In this document: piece by piece, positions 4,746-19,000 of the stretch
Layout: the number at the start of each line of letters is the position of its first letter
Position numbering within the stretch: position 1 is the first letter of the stretch
Source of the DNA: a virus
Reading direction: 5' to 3' (one strand)
Virus record (IMG/VR): IMGVR_UViG_3300020205_000681
Location: 1 to 43,844 of that record
DNA: 43,844 bases
Position numbers and translations under genes: made by a program
Notes under the pieces: model-generated
What the model saw: the letters and a program-made list of their open reading frames with translations, nothing else
The model's database searches: none
What the model was told of the DNA's origin: nothing

Positions 4746-5147
4746 ATGCCTTCTGAAAGGATAAGCAAAGCATTTAAAGACATTAGTTTATCCTTTCAGG
4801 TTAATCCCCTGAATTATGACTTGATTGCGATTAAAAATGAAACTGCAATCGCACGTTCAATACGTAATCTAGTTTTGACTCAACCTGGAGAGAGATTTTT
4901 CAATCAAAATCTTGGTTCTAAGGTAAATCAGTCTCTTTTTGAAAATATTGATGATATTAGTGCTTCTATACTTCGCGATGAAATCAGAAACACTATTGAA
5001 AATTATGAACCAAGAGTTGATTTAATAGATGTTGTAGTCACCCCAAATTATGATGATTACGAATTTAGCGTAAATGTTAGTTATTACATAGTTGGTGTTG
5101 ATGTATTACCCCAACAGTTAACATTTGCATTACAACCAACACGATAA
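4746..5147 (+). CDS. gp25: Baseplate wedge protein gp25
   Basis: A 133-residue protein, essentially the length of T4 gp25 (132). It shows the family blocks: AIARSIRNLVLTQPGERFF (residues 35-53) and IENYEPRVDL (about 88-97), containing the conserved E-P-R of the gp25/lysozyme-like wedge family, then alternating strands VVVTPNYDDYEFSVNVSYYI. In T4, gp25 joins gp6 and gp53 to form the inner baseplate wedge that anchors the sheath; it has no lysozyme activity in myoviruses. It begins the late baseplate block 32 bases after a late box, and its stop overlaps the gp6 start (TAATG). Confidence 0.95.
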   Translation: MPSERISKAFKDISLSFQVNPLNYDLIAIKNETAIARSIRNLVLTQPGERFFNQNLGSKVNQSLFENIDDISASILRDEIRNTIENYEPRVDLIDVVVTPNYDDYEFSVNVSYYIVGVDVLPQQLTFALQPTR

Positions 5148-7057
5148 TGGCACTAGTTAATTTTACAAACCTGGATTTCGATCAGATTAAAACTTCGATC
5201 AGAGATTATCTGAGGTCGAACTCAAATTTTACTGATTATGATTTTGAAGGATCCAATCTTTCTATAATCTTAGACGTTCTAGCATATAATACATATATTT
5301 CCTCATACAATGCTAATATGATTAGCAATGAGGTTTTTATTGATAGTGCTACGCTTAGAGAGAATGTTGTTTCAATTGCGAGAAGCATTGGATATACACC
5401 AAGATCCAGAACAGCATCAAAAGCAAATATTTCTCTTTTCGTTGATACTTCTACAGCACCTTCTCCACAAAAACCTCTCACGTTAACTCTGAAGAAGGGA
5501 ATTGTATCGACCACTTCAGGTTCATTTAATGGCATAAGTTATGTTTATTCTATTCCTGATGATGTGACCGTTCCTGTCATTAATGGTATTGCTGATTTCA
5601 GTAATGTCGATATCTATGAAGGGACATATATTACAGAAACATATACGGTAAACTCACTAGATCCAAATCAAAAGTTTATTTTAAACAATGCAAATATAGA
5701 TTCCTCACTCATTCGTGTTGAAGTAAGAGATGGATCTCTTGGTCCTAGGAAAAAATATATCCAGTCAAGTAATATTTTAGATATTAACTCAGAATCGAAG
5801 ATCTTCTTTATTCAAGAGATTGAAGATCAGAGATATGAAGTTATATTTGGAGATGGTATCTTTGGTAAGAAACTAATTAATGAGAATATTGTCGATGTTT
5901 CTTATATAATTACAAATGGAGAATCTGCAAACGGAGTTTCTTCTTTTGTTTTCAACGGAACTATTGTTGACAATAATAACTTTGATGTTACAAATGGCAT
6001 TTCTCTTATATCAACTAATATTGCCGCAAGTGGAGGCAAAGAAATAGAATCAATAGATTCTATTAAAAAATATGCAACTAGAATTTATGCGGCACAAAAT
6101 AGAGCAGTAACTTCAAGTGATTATGAAGCAATTATTCCACAAATATATCCTGAAGCAGAGTCAGTTTCTGTATTTGGTGGAGAAGATTTAGATCCACCAC
6201 AATACGGTAAGGTTTTTATTACAATTAAACCCGAGGGTGGTTTCTTTGTTTCTAATGGCGTAAAAGATAATATAAAGAGTGCGCTCAAAAAGTATTCTGT
6301 AGCAGGTATTGTTCCAGAAATATTAGACCTAAAATATCTTTCTATTGAAATTGATAGTACAATATACTACAACAACAATAATGCACCATCTTCAGATTAT
6401 GTCTCAAGTATTGTGTATAATAATATACAAAAGTATGCCAATTCTTCGGAGTTGAACAAGTATGGCGCAAGATTTAAGTATAGTAAGTTCTTGAGAATTA
6501 TTGATGATAGTAATGAATCAATAACGTCTAATATAACAACTGTTCAAATGAGACGTGATTTGAAACCAGTGTTAAATAGTTTAGCAACATATGAAATTTG
6601 TTTTGGAAACCAGTTTCACATTAAAAATATCGATGGTTTTAATATAAAATCATCAGGATTCTATATTAATGGTATTGAAGATCCCGTCTATTTGTCTGAC
6701 GTACCTGATGTAAATGGTATAACTGGCGTTATTAATATTTTTAGACTGGATTCATTAGATCAATATAGAATTATAGTTGCAAATGCAGGAACTATCAATT
6801 ATGTGAAAGGTGAAATTAATTTAGATGCTATTAATATTTTGGATACTGTTAGAAATGAAAATGAACCAATTATAGAAATTTCTGCAATACCAGAATCTAA
6901 TGATATAATCGGTCTACAAGATCTTTATTTAAATTTGAATATTGGTGATGTTACATTGAACGTATTATCAGATAAAATTGCATCTGGCGATGATCCATCT
7001 GGATCTACATATACAAAAACAACAAGTTACAGTAATGGTTCTATCATAAGAGAATAA
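5147..7057 (+). CDS. gp6: Baseplate wedge protein gp6
   Basis: A 636-residue protein (T4 gp6: 660). N-terminal block LVNFTNLDFDQIKTSIRDYL.SNSNFTDYDFEGSNLSIILDVLAYNTY is diagnostic of cyanophage gp6. A gpJ-like segment follows (AQNRAVTSSDYEAIIPQIYPEAESVSVFGGEDLDPPQYGKVFITI, about residues 317-362), then VKDNIKSALKKYSVAGIVPEILD. gp6 dimers tie neighbouring wedges into the hexagonal baseplate ring and drive its contraction. Start overlaps the gp25 stop (TAATG); it ends one base before the giant gene. Translational coupling with gp25 fits their fixed stoichiometry. Confidence 0.95.
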   Translation: MALVNFTNLDFDQIKTSIRDYLRSNSNFTDYDFEGSNLSIILDVLAYNTYISSYNANMISNEVFIDSATLRENVVSIARSIGYTPRSRTASKANISLFVDTSTAPSPQKPLTLTLKKGIVSTTSGSFNGISYVYSIPDDVTVPVINGIADFSNVDIYEGTYITETYTVNSLDPNQKFILNNANIDSSLIRVEVRDGSLGPRKKYIQSSNILDINSESKIFFIQEIEDQRYEVIFGDGIFGKKLINENIVDVSYIITNGESANGVSSFVFNGTIVDNNNFDVTNGISLISTNIAASGGKEIESIDSIKKYATRIYAAQNRAVTSSDYEAIIPQIYPEAESVSVFGGEDLDPPQYGKVFITIKPEGGFFVSNGVKDNIKSALKKYSVAGIVPEILDLKYLSIEIDSTIYYNNNNAPSSDYVSSIVYNNIQKYANSSELNKYGARFKYSKFLRIIDDSNESITSNITTVQMRRDLKPVLNSLATYEICFGNQFHIKNIDGFNIKSSGFYINGIEDPVYLSDVPDVNGITGVINIFRLDSLDQYRIIVANAGTINYVKGEINLDAINILDTVRNENEPIIEISAIPESNDIIGLQDLYLNLNIGDVTLNVLSDKIASGDDPSGSTYTKTTSYSNGSIIRE

Positions 7058-7058
7058 T

Positions 7059-10000
7059 ATGTCAAATACAAGAGTTAAAATTGGTTCAATTGTACAAAAT
7101 CAACTCCCAGACTTTGTACAGGAGGAATATCCGCTTGTAGGTGAATTTCTAAAAGAATATTATAACTCTTTGGAAGGAAAGAGTGGAACACTTGATGTTC
7201 TTCAAAATATTGATCAATATGTAAAGGTTGATAATTTAGCAGAATCTCTTTTCAGCAGAACAGTTACGGTAAAACCAATTTCACCACAGACATACTTCGC
7301 AGTTAGTGGTGGTTTTTCTGTCAATGACCTCATAGTATATAAAAATGGATCTAAGTTAACAAAAAGCGTAGATTATTTTACAGTTCAATCAACTGCAGTA
7401 AGTTTAACCCAACCAGCAGTCAATGGTGACGTTCTGGAATTTGTTGTACAAAGCCCATCTTCGACATTTTTAACTAGCAGTGTCGATTTTGTAGACGAAA
7501 CCATAAATGTGGCTTCTACTTATGGATTTCCAGAAACAAATGGAATAATAAGAATTGATTCTGAGATTATTCTATATGGAGGGAAGACCAGCACTTCATT
7601 TACTAATTGTACAAGGGGATTTAGTGGAATAACCTCATACAGGGCGGACAATAAACCCGATCAATTAGTATTTTCTACTTCTGGAATATCAACTCATTCT
7701 AGCAATTCTAGCGTAGAGAATCTAAGTTCTTTATTATTAAAAGAATTTTTAACTAAACTTAAAAAGCAGATAATTCCTGGATTTGAAAATAGAGAATTTA
7801 CAAATGGTTTAAACCAAAAAACTTTTATAAAGCAAGCAAAGGATTATTATAAGTCAAAGGGAACAGATGATTCTTATAAAATTCTTTTTAAAGCTTTATT
7901 TGGCGAAGATGTTAATGTTTTAAAACCAAGAGATTTTCTATTAAAACCATCTGATGCAAAATATAGAATCACCAGAGATTTGGTAGTAGAATCTATTTCT
8001 GGTGATCCAATGTCTATGGTAAATCGTACCATATATCAAGATGAAGATTCCTTTTTTGATAAGGCATATGGAACTATAACAAATGTCGAAAAAATTCAAA
8101 GATCAAACAAAACATATTACGTGTTAAGTTTAGATGGTGACTATGATAAAGATCTTACTGTAGATGGAACAGTTTTTGGTAATTTTTCAATACACGCTTC
8201 AACAAAATTAACTACAATTGCATTATCTAATAGTCAGGTTTTAGACGTAGATTCAACGATAGGATTTCCTCCATCAGGAACTTTAGTCTATACAGTCAAT
8301 GGTGCAGAATACTCCAGTAGTTATTTTAATGCAAATATAACTCAATTCACACTAGCAAATAAAACTTCCGTAGAAATACCAAAAGGAACTGATGTTAGAA
8401 TAAATGCTTTTGCGTATTCAAATGTTGGAAATAATACAGTAAAAGTAAGAATTACCGGAGTGTTATCTGACGTAACTTATGATCAAGATACATATTTAAT
8501 ATCAAAAGGAGATCCTTTAAAGTCTATTACTCTTGGATCTAGAGCAACCGGTGAATTGTCAAATAATTGGATATTTAATTTAGCTAACAAATTTAATGTA
8601 AAGCAAATTAAAGGACCCAACTCATCAAATTTAACTTTAAACTTATTCTCTTATGAGTTTATAACTTATGATCCTCATACATTTTATCTTGGCGACACTA
8701 TTAACTTAATATTCTCTGACGGGACCAACTTAAATTATAAAGTTGTTAGAGTTAATAATGAGACTTCAGTAAGTGTTGAAGGACCGAAAATAAACAATTT
8801 AAATTTAAAATATATTGCTGAAAGAGCTATCATAAAACCAAAGTTTTCTAACTTTAGTTCATTAAACCAGTATACGGCAAACGTCCAAAATGTATATTTA
8901 AAAAATGAAGGAAATGTCTATGTCGCCGCAAATTGCCTACCAAGTTATTTGGACGAAAACATTGACATAAAATCAACAGATATTGTTTTTTCTGGAATTT
9001 TTGGCGGAGAAACCTTAGATTTAAGTTCTGGTAATCCAAATAATTATCATGGTCTTTACACTGGCGATTCAATAACATATATTGATACATTTAATACTTC
9101 AAACTCTTTAGGAATACTTTCAAAATCTTATTATGTACAAAAAATAGATGATCTGAAAATAAAACTATCAAACAGTAGATCAGATCTATTTAATAAAAAA
9201 TACGTTTCAATTTCTGGGACGCCAACAGTAACTAATAATGTTTTTAGAAAAACAAAAATTCAATTTTTAGATTTTTCTTCTCAGAATTATATTAAGAATA
9301 TAACAACTCCAGTACCAACAAACAATGAAGATAATGCAGAAACTCCATCTGGTCCAGTTGGAGTCTTTATCAATGGAGTAGAAGCTTTTAGTTACAAGTC
9401 TGAAGATAAAGTTTATTATGGCGGAATTCAACAAATTAATGTAATTGATGGCGGAGAAGATTATGATGTTATTAATCCACCTGAGATTTCCATCTATGAT
9501 GTAACTGGTTCTAGTGCTTCAGCATATGTGCAAGTTGAAGGATCTTTAAAAAGAATTGATGTTATTGATGGTGGATTTGATTATGTTGAGGATCCTATAA
9601 TCACTATTTCTGGCGGAAATGGTAATGGTGCCGTAGCAAAACCAAATTTAACAAGTGTAAGACATAAAGTTTCTTTTAATGCAATAGAATCTGCTGGATT
9701 TGTAAACCTAACTACAAATACCATCGGATTTTCTTCTTATCATAAATTTAGAGATTATGAAAAGGTTTTATATCTTACGGAAGGACAAACTTCAGTTGGT
9801 GGAATTTCAACAAATGCTCAGTATTATGTAAATGTTCAAAACGCATATAATGTAAGATTACATAAAACTTTAGATGATGCGGTTTCCGGAATTAACACTG
9901 TAGATTTGACTTCGTATGGTGTTGGAACTCATATTTTAGAGTCATTTGCACCAAAGAGATCAATAAAAAGTTTTAGTGTTTTAAACGGGGGAACTAATTA

Positions 10001-13000
10001 CTCAAACAAAAAAGTTTCTTGCACTTCTTCGGGTATTAATACTGCATCAAACACTATCAATATAGTAAATCATGGTTATCAAACGGGAGAAGTAATTAAG
10101 TATACTTCTACCGGATCTGTTATTGGCGGATTATCAAATAATTCATCATATTATGTCGTAAAAGTGAATGATAATCAGTTTAAACTGACTCAAGTTGGAA
10201 TTGCAACCACCAATAAAGATTTTTACTTTAATACTAATCAAACTGTAAGTCTGACTTCTATTGGGTCATCTTCTCATATATTCAATTATCCAGAAATCAC
10301 TGTATTGGTAAAAGGAAAAATTGGCGTTTCTACATTAACTGGTCAAGATTTTAATGCGATAGTTCAACCTGTTTTCAGAGGACCCATCACAAGTATATTT
10401 GTAAGTAATTCTGGAGTTGGATATGGATCTTCTGAAATTATTAATTATGAAAGGCAACCTAAAGTAGTTTTAGGTATAGGTTCTCAATCTCAACTTTCTC
10501 CTATTGTCAATAATGGACAAATAAAACAAGTTTTAGTTTTAAATGGAGGTAGTAATTATATTGCAGCGCCAACTATTAATGTATTAGGTATTGGTACTGC
10601 TGCTGTTTTAACTCCAGTAATCAGTAATGGAAAAATAGTTGATGTCAAAGTTGTAAATGGTGGTGTTGGATTTAATACAGTCGGAACAGCATTAGAAGTT
10701 ATTCCAGCAGGTAAGAATTTTAAACCAGAATGCAAGATAAAGTCTTGGACTATCAATAAAGTAGAGAAAAATTTAAACTCTAATAAAATATTAGATGATG
10801 ATGGAGTTATTGATACCTCATCCTATACAAATAATGGATTGCAGTATTGTCACCTGTACGCACCAAGAAAACTTAGAAGAACTGTTTTTAGTATAGATTA
10901 TGTAAATGGCAAAAAAGTTTTTATTCCCGATCTAAACATCAATGGAAACAGAGAAGTTACTTCCAATATACATTCTCCTATAATTGGATGGGCATATGAT
11001 GGAAATCCAATATATGGACCTTATGGATATTCTACTCCATCAGGAGGAAACGTTAGGGAAATGATTCCTGGGTACATTTCTCAAGTCTCTTCAGAAAGAC
11101 CAGATCCAGTTTCATCTTTGGGGCAAAAGATTTATCCAGAAGGATTCTTTGTTGATGATTATCAATTTAATAATTCTGGAGATCTAGATGAGCACAATGG
11201 AAGATTTTGTGTAACTCCAGAATTTCCAAATGGAACTTATGCATATTTTGCAACTATTAACAATGGATCCACTGAAACTTCTGGGACATTCAAAAACTTC
11301 AAAAAACCCTCTTTTCCATATCTAATTGGAAATACTTTTAAATCTGTTCCAAATCAAGAAAATTATAGTAGAGAATCTACAGATCAAAGAATATTCTCAT
11401 TTGAAACTAATGATCTACTGAGAAATACGACTCCCTATAACTTAACAAGTGGAAATTCTCAATATGATTTTGTCTTTAATCCAATTAAAGTAAAAGAACC
11501 TTCAGTAAAGGTAAAATCTGTTTTATTATCTGGATTAAGCGATATCGGAATTACTACTGGCGGTAGTGGATATAAAATAGGGGATAAGGTTGTATTTAAT
11601 AACACAAACACAAGTGGTTCTGATGCATATGCCGAAGTTTCATATTTAAAAGGAAAAGAAATTAATTCAATAAGTTTTGCATCAACTTTTGCACAGAATG
11701 TAGAATTTTATCCAATAAATGCCACAGGAAAGTTTATTGGTTTTTGTTCAACACCACACAGTCTCATAAACAAAGATATTATATCAATCTCTGGTCTTAA
11801 TACATCGGTCAGTTCTTTTAATGAGTTCTTCCAAGTAGGCGTAAGATCAGATACTCTTTCTCTTTCTGGTCCTGTTGGCAATTCTACTGCAACTGGAATT
11901 ATTACATATTTTAATGTAAATGGTTCTCTTGAGTTTCCAAATATAAGAGAAAATGATGTTTATCATATTGAAAATGAAAAGGTGAAGATTTTATCAATTG
12001 ACAAATTATCTTCTAGAATCAAAGTTTTAAGATCTTACGAATCTACCTCTGGATCTGCACATACTACATCTACAGTTTTATACGAAAAAACTAGAAAGTT
12101 TACTTTTGACAACTCAAAAGGTGTAAACATTGATTATAACTTAAATAGAGAGATATACTTTAATCCCGCAGAGTCTGTCTCTTTAGGAACAACTACGGGC
12201 ATTGGGGTAGGATCAACACTGTATTTCTCCAATCCAGGAGCAGGAATCACAAATATTTTTGTTCCCACAAAGACCATTTATATACAGTCTCACAAATTAG
12301 AAACTGGAACGGAGTTAATTTACTCTAATAATGGAGGATCTTCATTATTTGTTTCAGATGACGGTGTAAGCAGTTTCCAATTATCCAATAACCAATCAGT
12401 TTATGTTGCTAAAGTTTCTGATGATTTAATTGGAATTTCTACAAATAAAGTTGGATTGGGTTCAACTGGTTCCTTTGTTGGCATTAACAGTAGTATTACA
12501 ACTTCCACTTTGTTCTTTACAAATATTGGTTCTGGTACTAATCATAGCTTTAAAACTACTTATCCTAATGTTTTAACGGGAGAATTTGTAAAAAATACCG
12601 TTACTGTCTCTACAGCATCGACTCACGGATTAAAATCAAATGATCTCGTATATCTTGATGTCTTGCCTGGAATTACAACTACTATTTTTGTAAAATATAA
12701 TGATAAAAATAGAAGACTGGTTGTTAATCCAAGATCTTTTGATGCATCTGATGTTAATATTACAAATAATATTATTACAATTCAAAATCACGGTTATCAG
12801 ACTGGCGAAAAGGTAATTTACAATGCGACTGTTGCAATTGGTGGTTTAACTAATGATGAAATATACTATGTTGTAAGATTTAACAAAGATTCTATTAAAC
12901 TATCTTCTACTTATTATAATGCTATCAAAGACATTCCAGAAGTAATTGATTTTACTAGTGCTTCATCAGGATCTATTTCTCTGGTTAATCCAAGAATTTT

Positions 13001-16000
13001 TGCCATCTCAAATCAGGTTATTAACTTTGATCTGTCAGATAGTTCACTATCTTACTCTAAAGGATCTATTTCATATCCAGCTTTTGATTTTAAATTATAT
13101 ACAAACTCAGATTTCACTGAGGAGTTTAATAAGGCAGAAAGTTCAACAAAATTTGATGTAGTAAAAACTGGAACAATTGGCGTAACTTCAACATCTTCAG
13201 TCACTTTAACAACAGAAAATCTTGATTTTGATTTATATTACAATTTAGTCCCCGTTGATTTAAAAGATAATCTTATTTCAAAAAAAGAAATTATTGTAGA
13301 TAATGATAATATTAGCGCAAATAATAGATTAATTGTATCTCAAAGTTCTTATTATGGATTCCACAATATAGTTGGTGTTGGTCAAACAACCTTTACTTTT
13401 AATATTTTAGATTATCCGGAAAGTTTATCTTATACAAAATCTGATGGGAACTTTCAGTATTACACTGACTCTAAAAACACGACTGGAGAAATTAAAGCAG
13501 TTGAAATTAAGTCTGCAGGACGATACTATAATACTTCTCCTGGAATAACATCAGTATTTTCCACTACAGGACGTGGAGCTATTTTAGATGCATTTACAAA
13601 TTCTATTGGAAAGGTTAATAGAGTAGAAATAGAGGATATTGGATTTGACTATCCAGCAGACTCAACTTTACGTCCATCTTCCAAGTTACCCCAAATATTA
13701 AAAGTAAATCCACTTTCAATTTTTAAGAGTGTTGGTGTTTCTTCTGTTGGAATTGATTATAGTATTTCTCCTGATTTAGTCGTAATTGACTCTTATACTG
13801 ATAAAGTTGTCAATGATGTCGAATTACGATACAACATAAATTCAAAAACTGTTGAAATTATAAAAAATACCGAAGGAATTTATAATTCTAAACCAACAAT
13901 AATTCCAATTAACAATTCAAATGGAATCCCAATTAAAAATATTACATTTAACAGCACAAACAAAGTTGTAACCGTTGAATTAGACGTAAATTACAGTTTT
14001 GGGCAAATATTCCCATTTAATGTAGGTGATAGAATTTTAGTTGAAAGTGTTAGTGTTGGAACTGCTGTAACTTCGAAGGGATATAACTCTAAAAATTATA
14101 ATTACGCTTTATTTACTTTGACCTCAGCAAATCCACAATATGGTGGTTCTGGTGCAAATATTGTTTATAGTCTTTCAAATTACTTGTCAAATTCAGAATC
14201 CCCCGGAACCTTTGATGTTGAAAATTCTGCAGGTATTGTTGTTCCAGAAAAATATTTCCCAATATTTGATCCGATTTTAGAAAAATATAAATTCTTTAAA
14301 GGGGAAAAAGTAGACTCTAATTCTTCAAGTGGAATAGTATTAAATTGGAATGAATACACAGAAGAATTAAAATTGTCTTCTGGTGATACTTTTGAAGTTA
14401 ATTCAGTAATTAAAGGAGAGACATCAAAAGCAAAAGGTTCAATTATCACAGTTGATGATTTTGATGCGATTTATTCTGTGAGTGCATCTTCAGTCGTTAA
14501 GAAAGGATGGCAGTCCGAAAGTGGATTTTTAAACAATCAATTCCAGGTTACTTCTGATAATAACTACTATCAAAATTTTTCATATTCAATAAAATCTAAG
14601 GTTGATTATGAAACTTGGAATGAGTCAATAGGCAACCTTAACCACACTTCTGGATTTAAGAAATTTAGTGACTTGGTTATTGAGTCGGTAGATTTCGGTT
14701 TTACTGGAATAACAACCTCACAAGATAGTGGAGATTTCTCTGGACTAGCAGACTTAATAACTGAAATTGACTTGAATTGTACTTATGATTTTGATCTTGC
14801 TAGAGAGAAGACTTTGAATATTGATTCAGAATATTTCTCAAAGGAAATTATTTTAAATTCTGTTTCATTACAAGATGAATTCCAATCAATAGGAAATAGA
14901 GTTCTTACAATAGATGATGTTAGTGAGCAATTCTCCAATCTTCCATCTGAGCAAAATTATTCCAATATAGATTCATTTAGATTATCTGACATTAGATCAA
15001 GAAAGTATATAACCTATGTAAGAGATAAAAGATTTACTGGCGTTAGACAAATATACTTGGTTTCATTGATGCACGATGGATTAGAAGGATATTTGAATCA
15101 ATATGCAAGATCAGAAACTAGTGTTGATTTGGGATCATTTGATTTCTCTATTTTTGGAACAGAAGGAACTCTAGAGTTTCATCCTCTCAGTTATCTCTAT
15201 AGTAACTATGATATTAGTGCCATATCATATGGTATTAGAGATACTTCTTCAGGTATTGGAAGCACTTCTTTTGGAAGATTAGTTGATGTGAGGTCATCAA
15301 CGACTACTGTTTCTGCTGGCACTACAGCAAGAACAAATATCGTTGGCATTGGTTCTACCTATGTGGCATCAAAGGTCTTGGTTCAGTTCTCCTCTACAAA
15401 TGGCACATATTATCAATTTGACGAATTGACATTGCTGAATGATGGAACGGAAGTGAGCATTCTTGAATATGGTCGTTTATCAAATACAAGTAGAGTTAGA
15501 TATGTGGGTGATGGAATAGGAACTTATTCTGCATATATTTCTGGTTCAAATGTTAACCTAGATTTTACTCCAAATGTTGGTTTAGGAACAACTTATGTCA
15601 TCAATACACTTAGGGTTTCTATCGCAAGTACAAATGTTGGTATTAGCACTGCATCATTATCATTTGGTACTTCTGAAATAAGATCTAGTTATGTTTCTAT
15701 TTCTTCATCTCCAACACCAACTCAAACTGGTATAGCAACATATTCTAAAGAATATGGAGCTTCATACTACATTGCAGTTGTCGAAGACACCACAAATGAT
15801 GAATGTCAAGTTTCTGAAATAGTTGTCGTTGATGATGAAACTGAAGCATATATGACAGAATTTGGAATTATAGAGACTTCTTCCGGATTAGGAACTTTTG
15901 GAGTTGGTGTTAGCACCATAACAGGAACTACTTTAACTTTTACTCCAAATCCAAATATTTCTGCAGAGGTTAAAGTATATCAAAATTCAATGAAAGTTGT

Positions 16001-19000
16001 TAGTACTGGAAATACTTTAGAAACTTATGATTTTACAAATGCAAACATAGATATATCTTATGGTGGATTTGAAGGAATTTACAATTCTATTAAGAGATCT
16101 TTTGATTTGAAGCACAAGCAAACTCCAATTTTCCAAAGAATTTTTAACGCATCGAATCCAACAATTGTAAACGTTGCAAATAATTCTGTAAGAATTCCAA
16201 AACATTTTTATGTTACTGGTGAAGAAATAGTTTATAGTGAGGGAAATGGAAATCGTATTGGAATTGCAACAACATCAATTCCTGGAATTGGGTCTACAGA
16301 TTTACTCCCATCATCAGTATTTGTAGTTAAAGTAAATGATTTAGATATAAGATTAGCGGCAAGTGCAGAAAATGCTCTCAAAGCAATTCCCGAACCTCTT
16401 ACGATCACTTCTGTGGGAATAGGGACAACACACTCGTTTACTTCTAAGAAGCAAAATACAAAATGTTTAGTGACTATTGATAATTTTATTCAGTCTCCAA
16501 TTGTTTCCACTTCAACAACTACAACTCTAGCTGCGACAGCTGCTTTTAATATAGTTGATCTAACTCTGTCTGGGATTAGTTCTATCTTTGGTGGAGACTT
16601 GTTAAAAATTAATAATGAAATTGTAAAGGTTAACACCGTTGGTTATGGTTCTACTAATGCATTATTGGTTGATAGGGGTTGGATGGGAACAAATCCAGAA
16701 AATCACTCTATTGGATCAACAGTTACAAAAATTGTCGGAAACTATAATATTGTAGATAACACCATTCACTTTGTAGAGGCTCCATATGGAAATTCTCCCA
16801 TTGGAACTATAACGAACAGACCCGATGATAGAGATTATACTGGAATTACAACTCGATCTACATTTGACGGTAGGGTATTTTTAAGATCAGGAATAGAGGA
16901 TGATACAAGCGAATCATATAGTAAGAATTATGTTTTTGATGGGTTGTCCGAACAGTTTACTGGCATAAACACAGAATTTATTCTCAAGTCTTCAAAATCT
17001 AATATTACTGGTATTTCTACTGGAGGAATGGTTCTATTAATCAATAATGTATTCCAAGAACCACAAAGACTTGGATCTGTTAATATTGGTGGCGACTACA
17101 AACTATCAGAAAATGCAGGAATAACAACACTTGGATTCACTGGAACTATATCATCAACATCATATGACATTAACACTGCTAGTGTGCCCCGAGGTGGTGT
17201 TATTGTCTCTGTTGCTTCAACTCAAGGATTTGGTTACCAACCTCTAATTTCCGCAGGTGGAACTTCAATAGTCTCTGTTGCAGGAACTATTTCCGCGATT
17301 AGTATTGGTTATTCTGGATCTGGTTACAGATCTTCGAATAGTTATGAAATCGTAACCGAGACTTCCTCGACAATTAGTTCAGGAAGTACAATTATTCCAG
17401 TAAATAATCAAAATGGAGTTCTCAATAAACTACAGTACTCGTCTTCAAACACATTAGGAATTGGATCGATATTCCAGAATGTCTCTATTGTAGGCGTTGG
17501 TGCAACTTATGTTCTTATAGGTTCTGGAAGTACTTCCAGTCAGTCTGTTGATTCGGGAACTTCTGTTCTAATAAGTTTAAATTCTCCTACTGTAGGATTA
17601 GTTGATGTTGGCGTAAAAACAGCAAGCAATGGAATTGTAAATTATGAGTTTATTGGATTCACTACTATTTCTTCTGGAAGAATTTCTAATAATGTAACTA
17701 TTACAAATCCAGGTTCAGGTTATACAACATCAAATCCACCAACGGTTGTTTTTGATTCGCCAAATAGTTATGACAACATCCCCTTAGTTTACTCATCGGG
17801 GTCTTCTGGAATTGGGACCCAATCTACAATTAGCATTGTTGTTGGTCAGGGATCAAGTATAGTTGATTTTGAAATTAAAAATCTAGGTTATGCATATAAG
17901 GTTTCCGAAGTTCTTACTATTCCCACCGGAGGTTTAGTAGGAATCCCAACAGATTCTTCAAAACCATTTAGAAAATTTGAACTAACTATCGATCAAGTAT
18001 TTGCAGATCTTTTCTCTGGATGGTCTGTTGGTGATTTCCAAGTACTTGATAAAATAGAAAGTTTATTCAATGGAAGCAGAAGAAACTTCCCAATTAAAAT
18101 AGATGGAGTACAAACTTCAATTAGGGCAAGATTTGGTTCAAATATTGATGTACAATCTGTATTACTAATATTCATTAATGATATTTTACAAGTTCCTGGA
18201 TCTGGTTATACATTTAACGGGGGAAGTACATTTACTTTCTCAGAACCACCAAAAGAAGGTGACACTTGCAAGATACTGTTCTATAAAGGAACTGGATCTG
18301 TTGATGTCGTGTTCAATGATATCTTAGAGACTATTAAAATTGGAGATAGTGTTAGATTGAATAGTGATATTTTATCACAAAAAGAAGATGAAAGACTAGT
18401 AACTGACATTGTTTCATCTGATATTATTCAAACCAATCCCTATAATGGATATGGGTTAACAACTGACGAAACTCTATCTAGACCTTTAATTTGGTGCAGA
18501 CAGACTGAGGATGCTATCATCAGTGGGCAAGAAGTTGGAAAAAATAGAGAAATATATGAACCTCTCATTCAACCAACTACCAATATAATTCAAAATGTAG
18601 GTTCTGCATCTACTGAAATATTTGTCGAGAGTGTAAAGATCTTCTTTGACGATAATAGAGAAAATTCAACAACTCCATTTAAAACAAAAATAATTATAAC
18701 TTCTCAGGATGTTGTAGTTGGAGCATCTGCGACTGCTGTAGTTTCTGCAGCAGGCACTATTTCTTCATTGAGTCTTTCCAATGGTGGTTTAGGATTTACA
18801 ACAAACCCAACTGTAGTTATTGCAAGACCTGTTGGAGTAGGAACAACATCTACTGCCACAGCGTCAATAACTTCAGGAATTGTGACTTCTCTTACAATAA
18901 CAAATCCAGGATCTGGATATACATCATCAAAACCACCTCAAGTTTTAATTGAGTATCCTTCTCTCAAATCAGAAAGAATTGAAGATGTTTCCTATGAGGG

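Noticed and set aside
12946-13161. Plus-strand frame inside the giant gene
   Set aside because: Leu/Gln-rich shadow of the real frame with no start signal.
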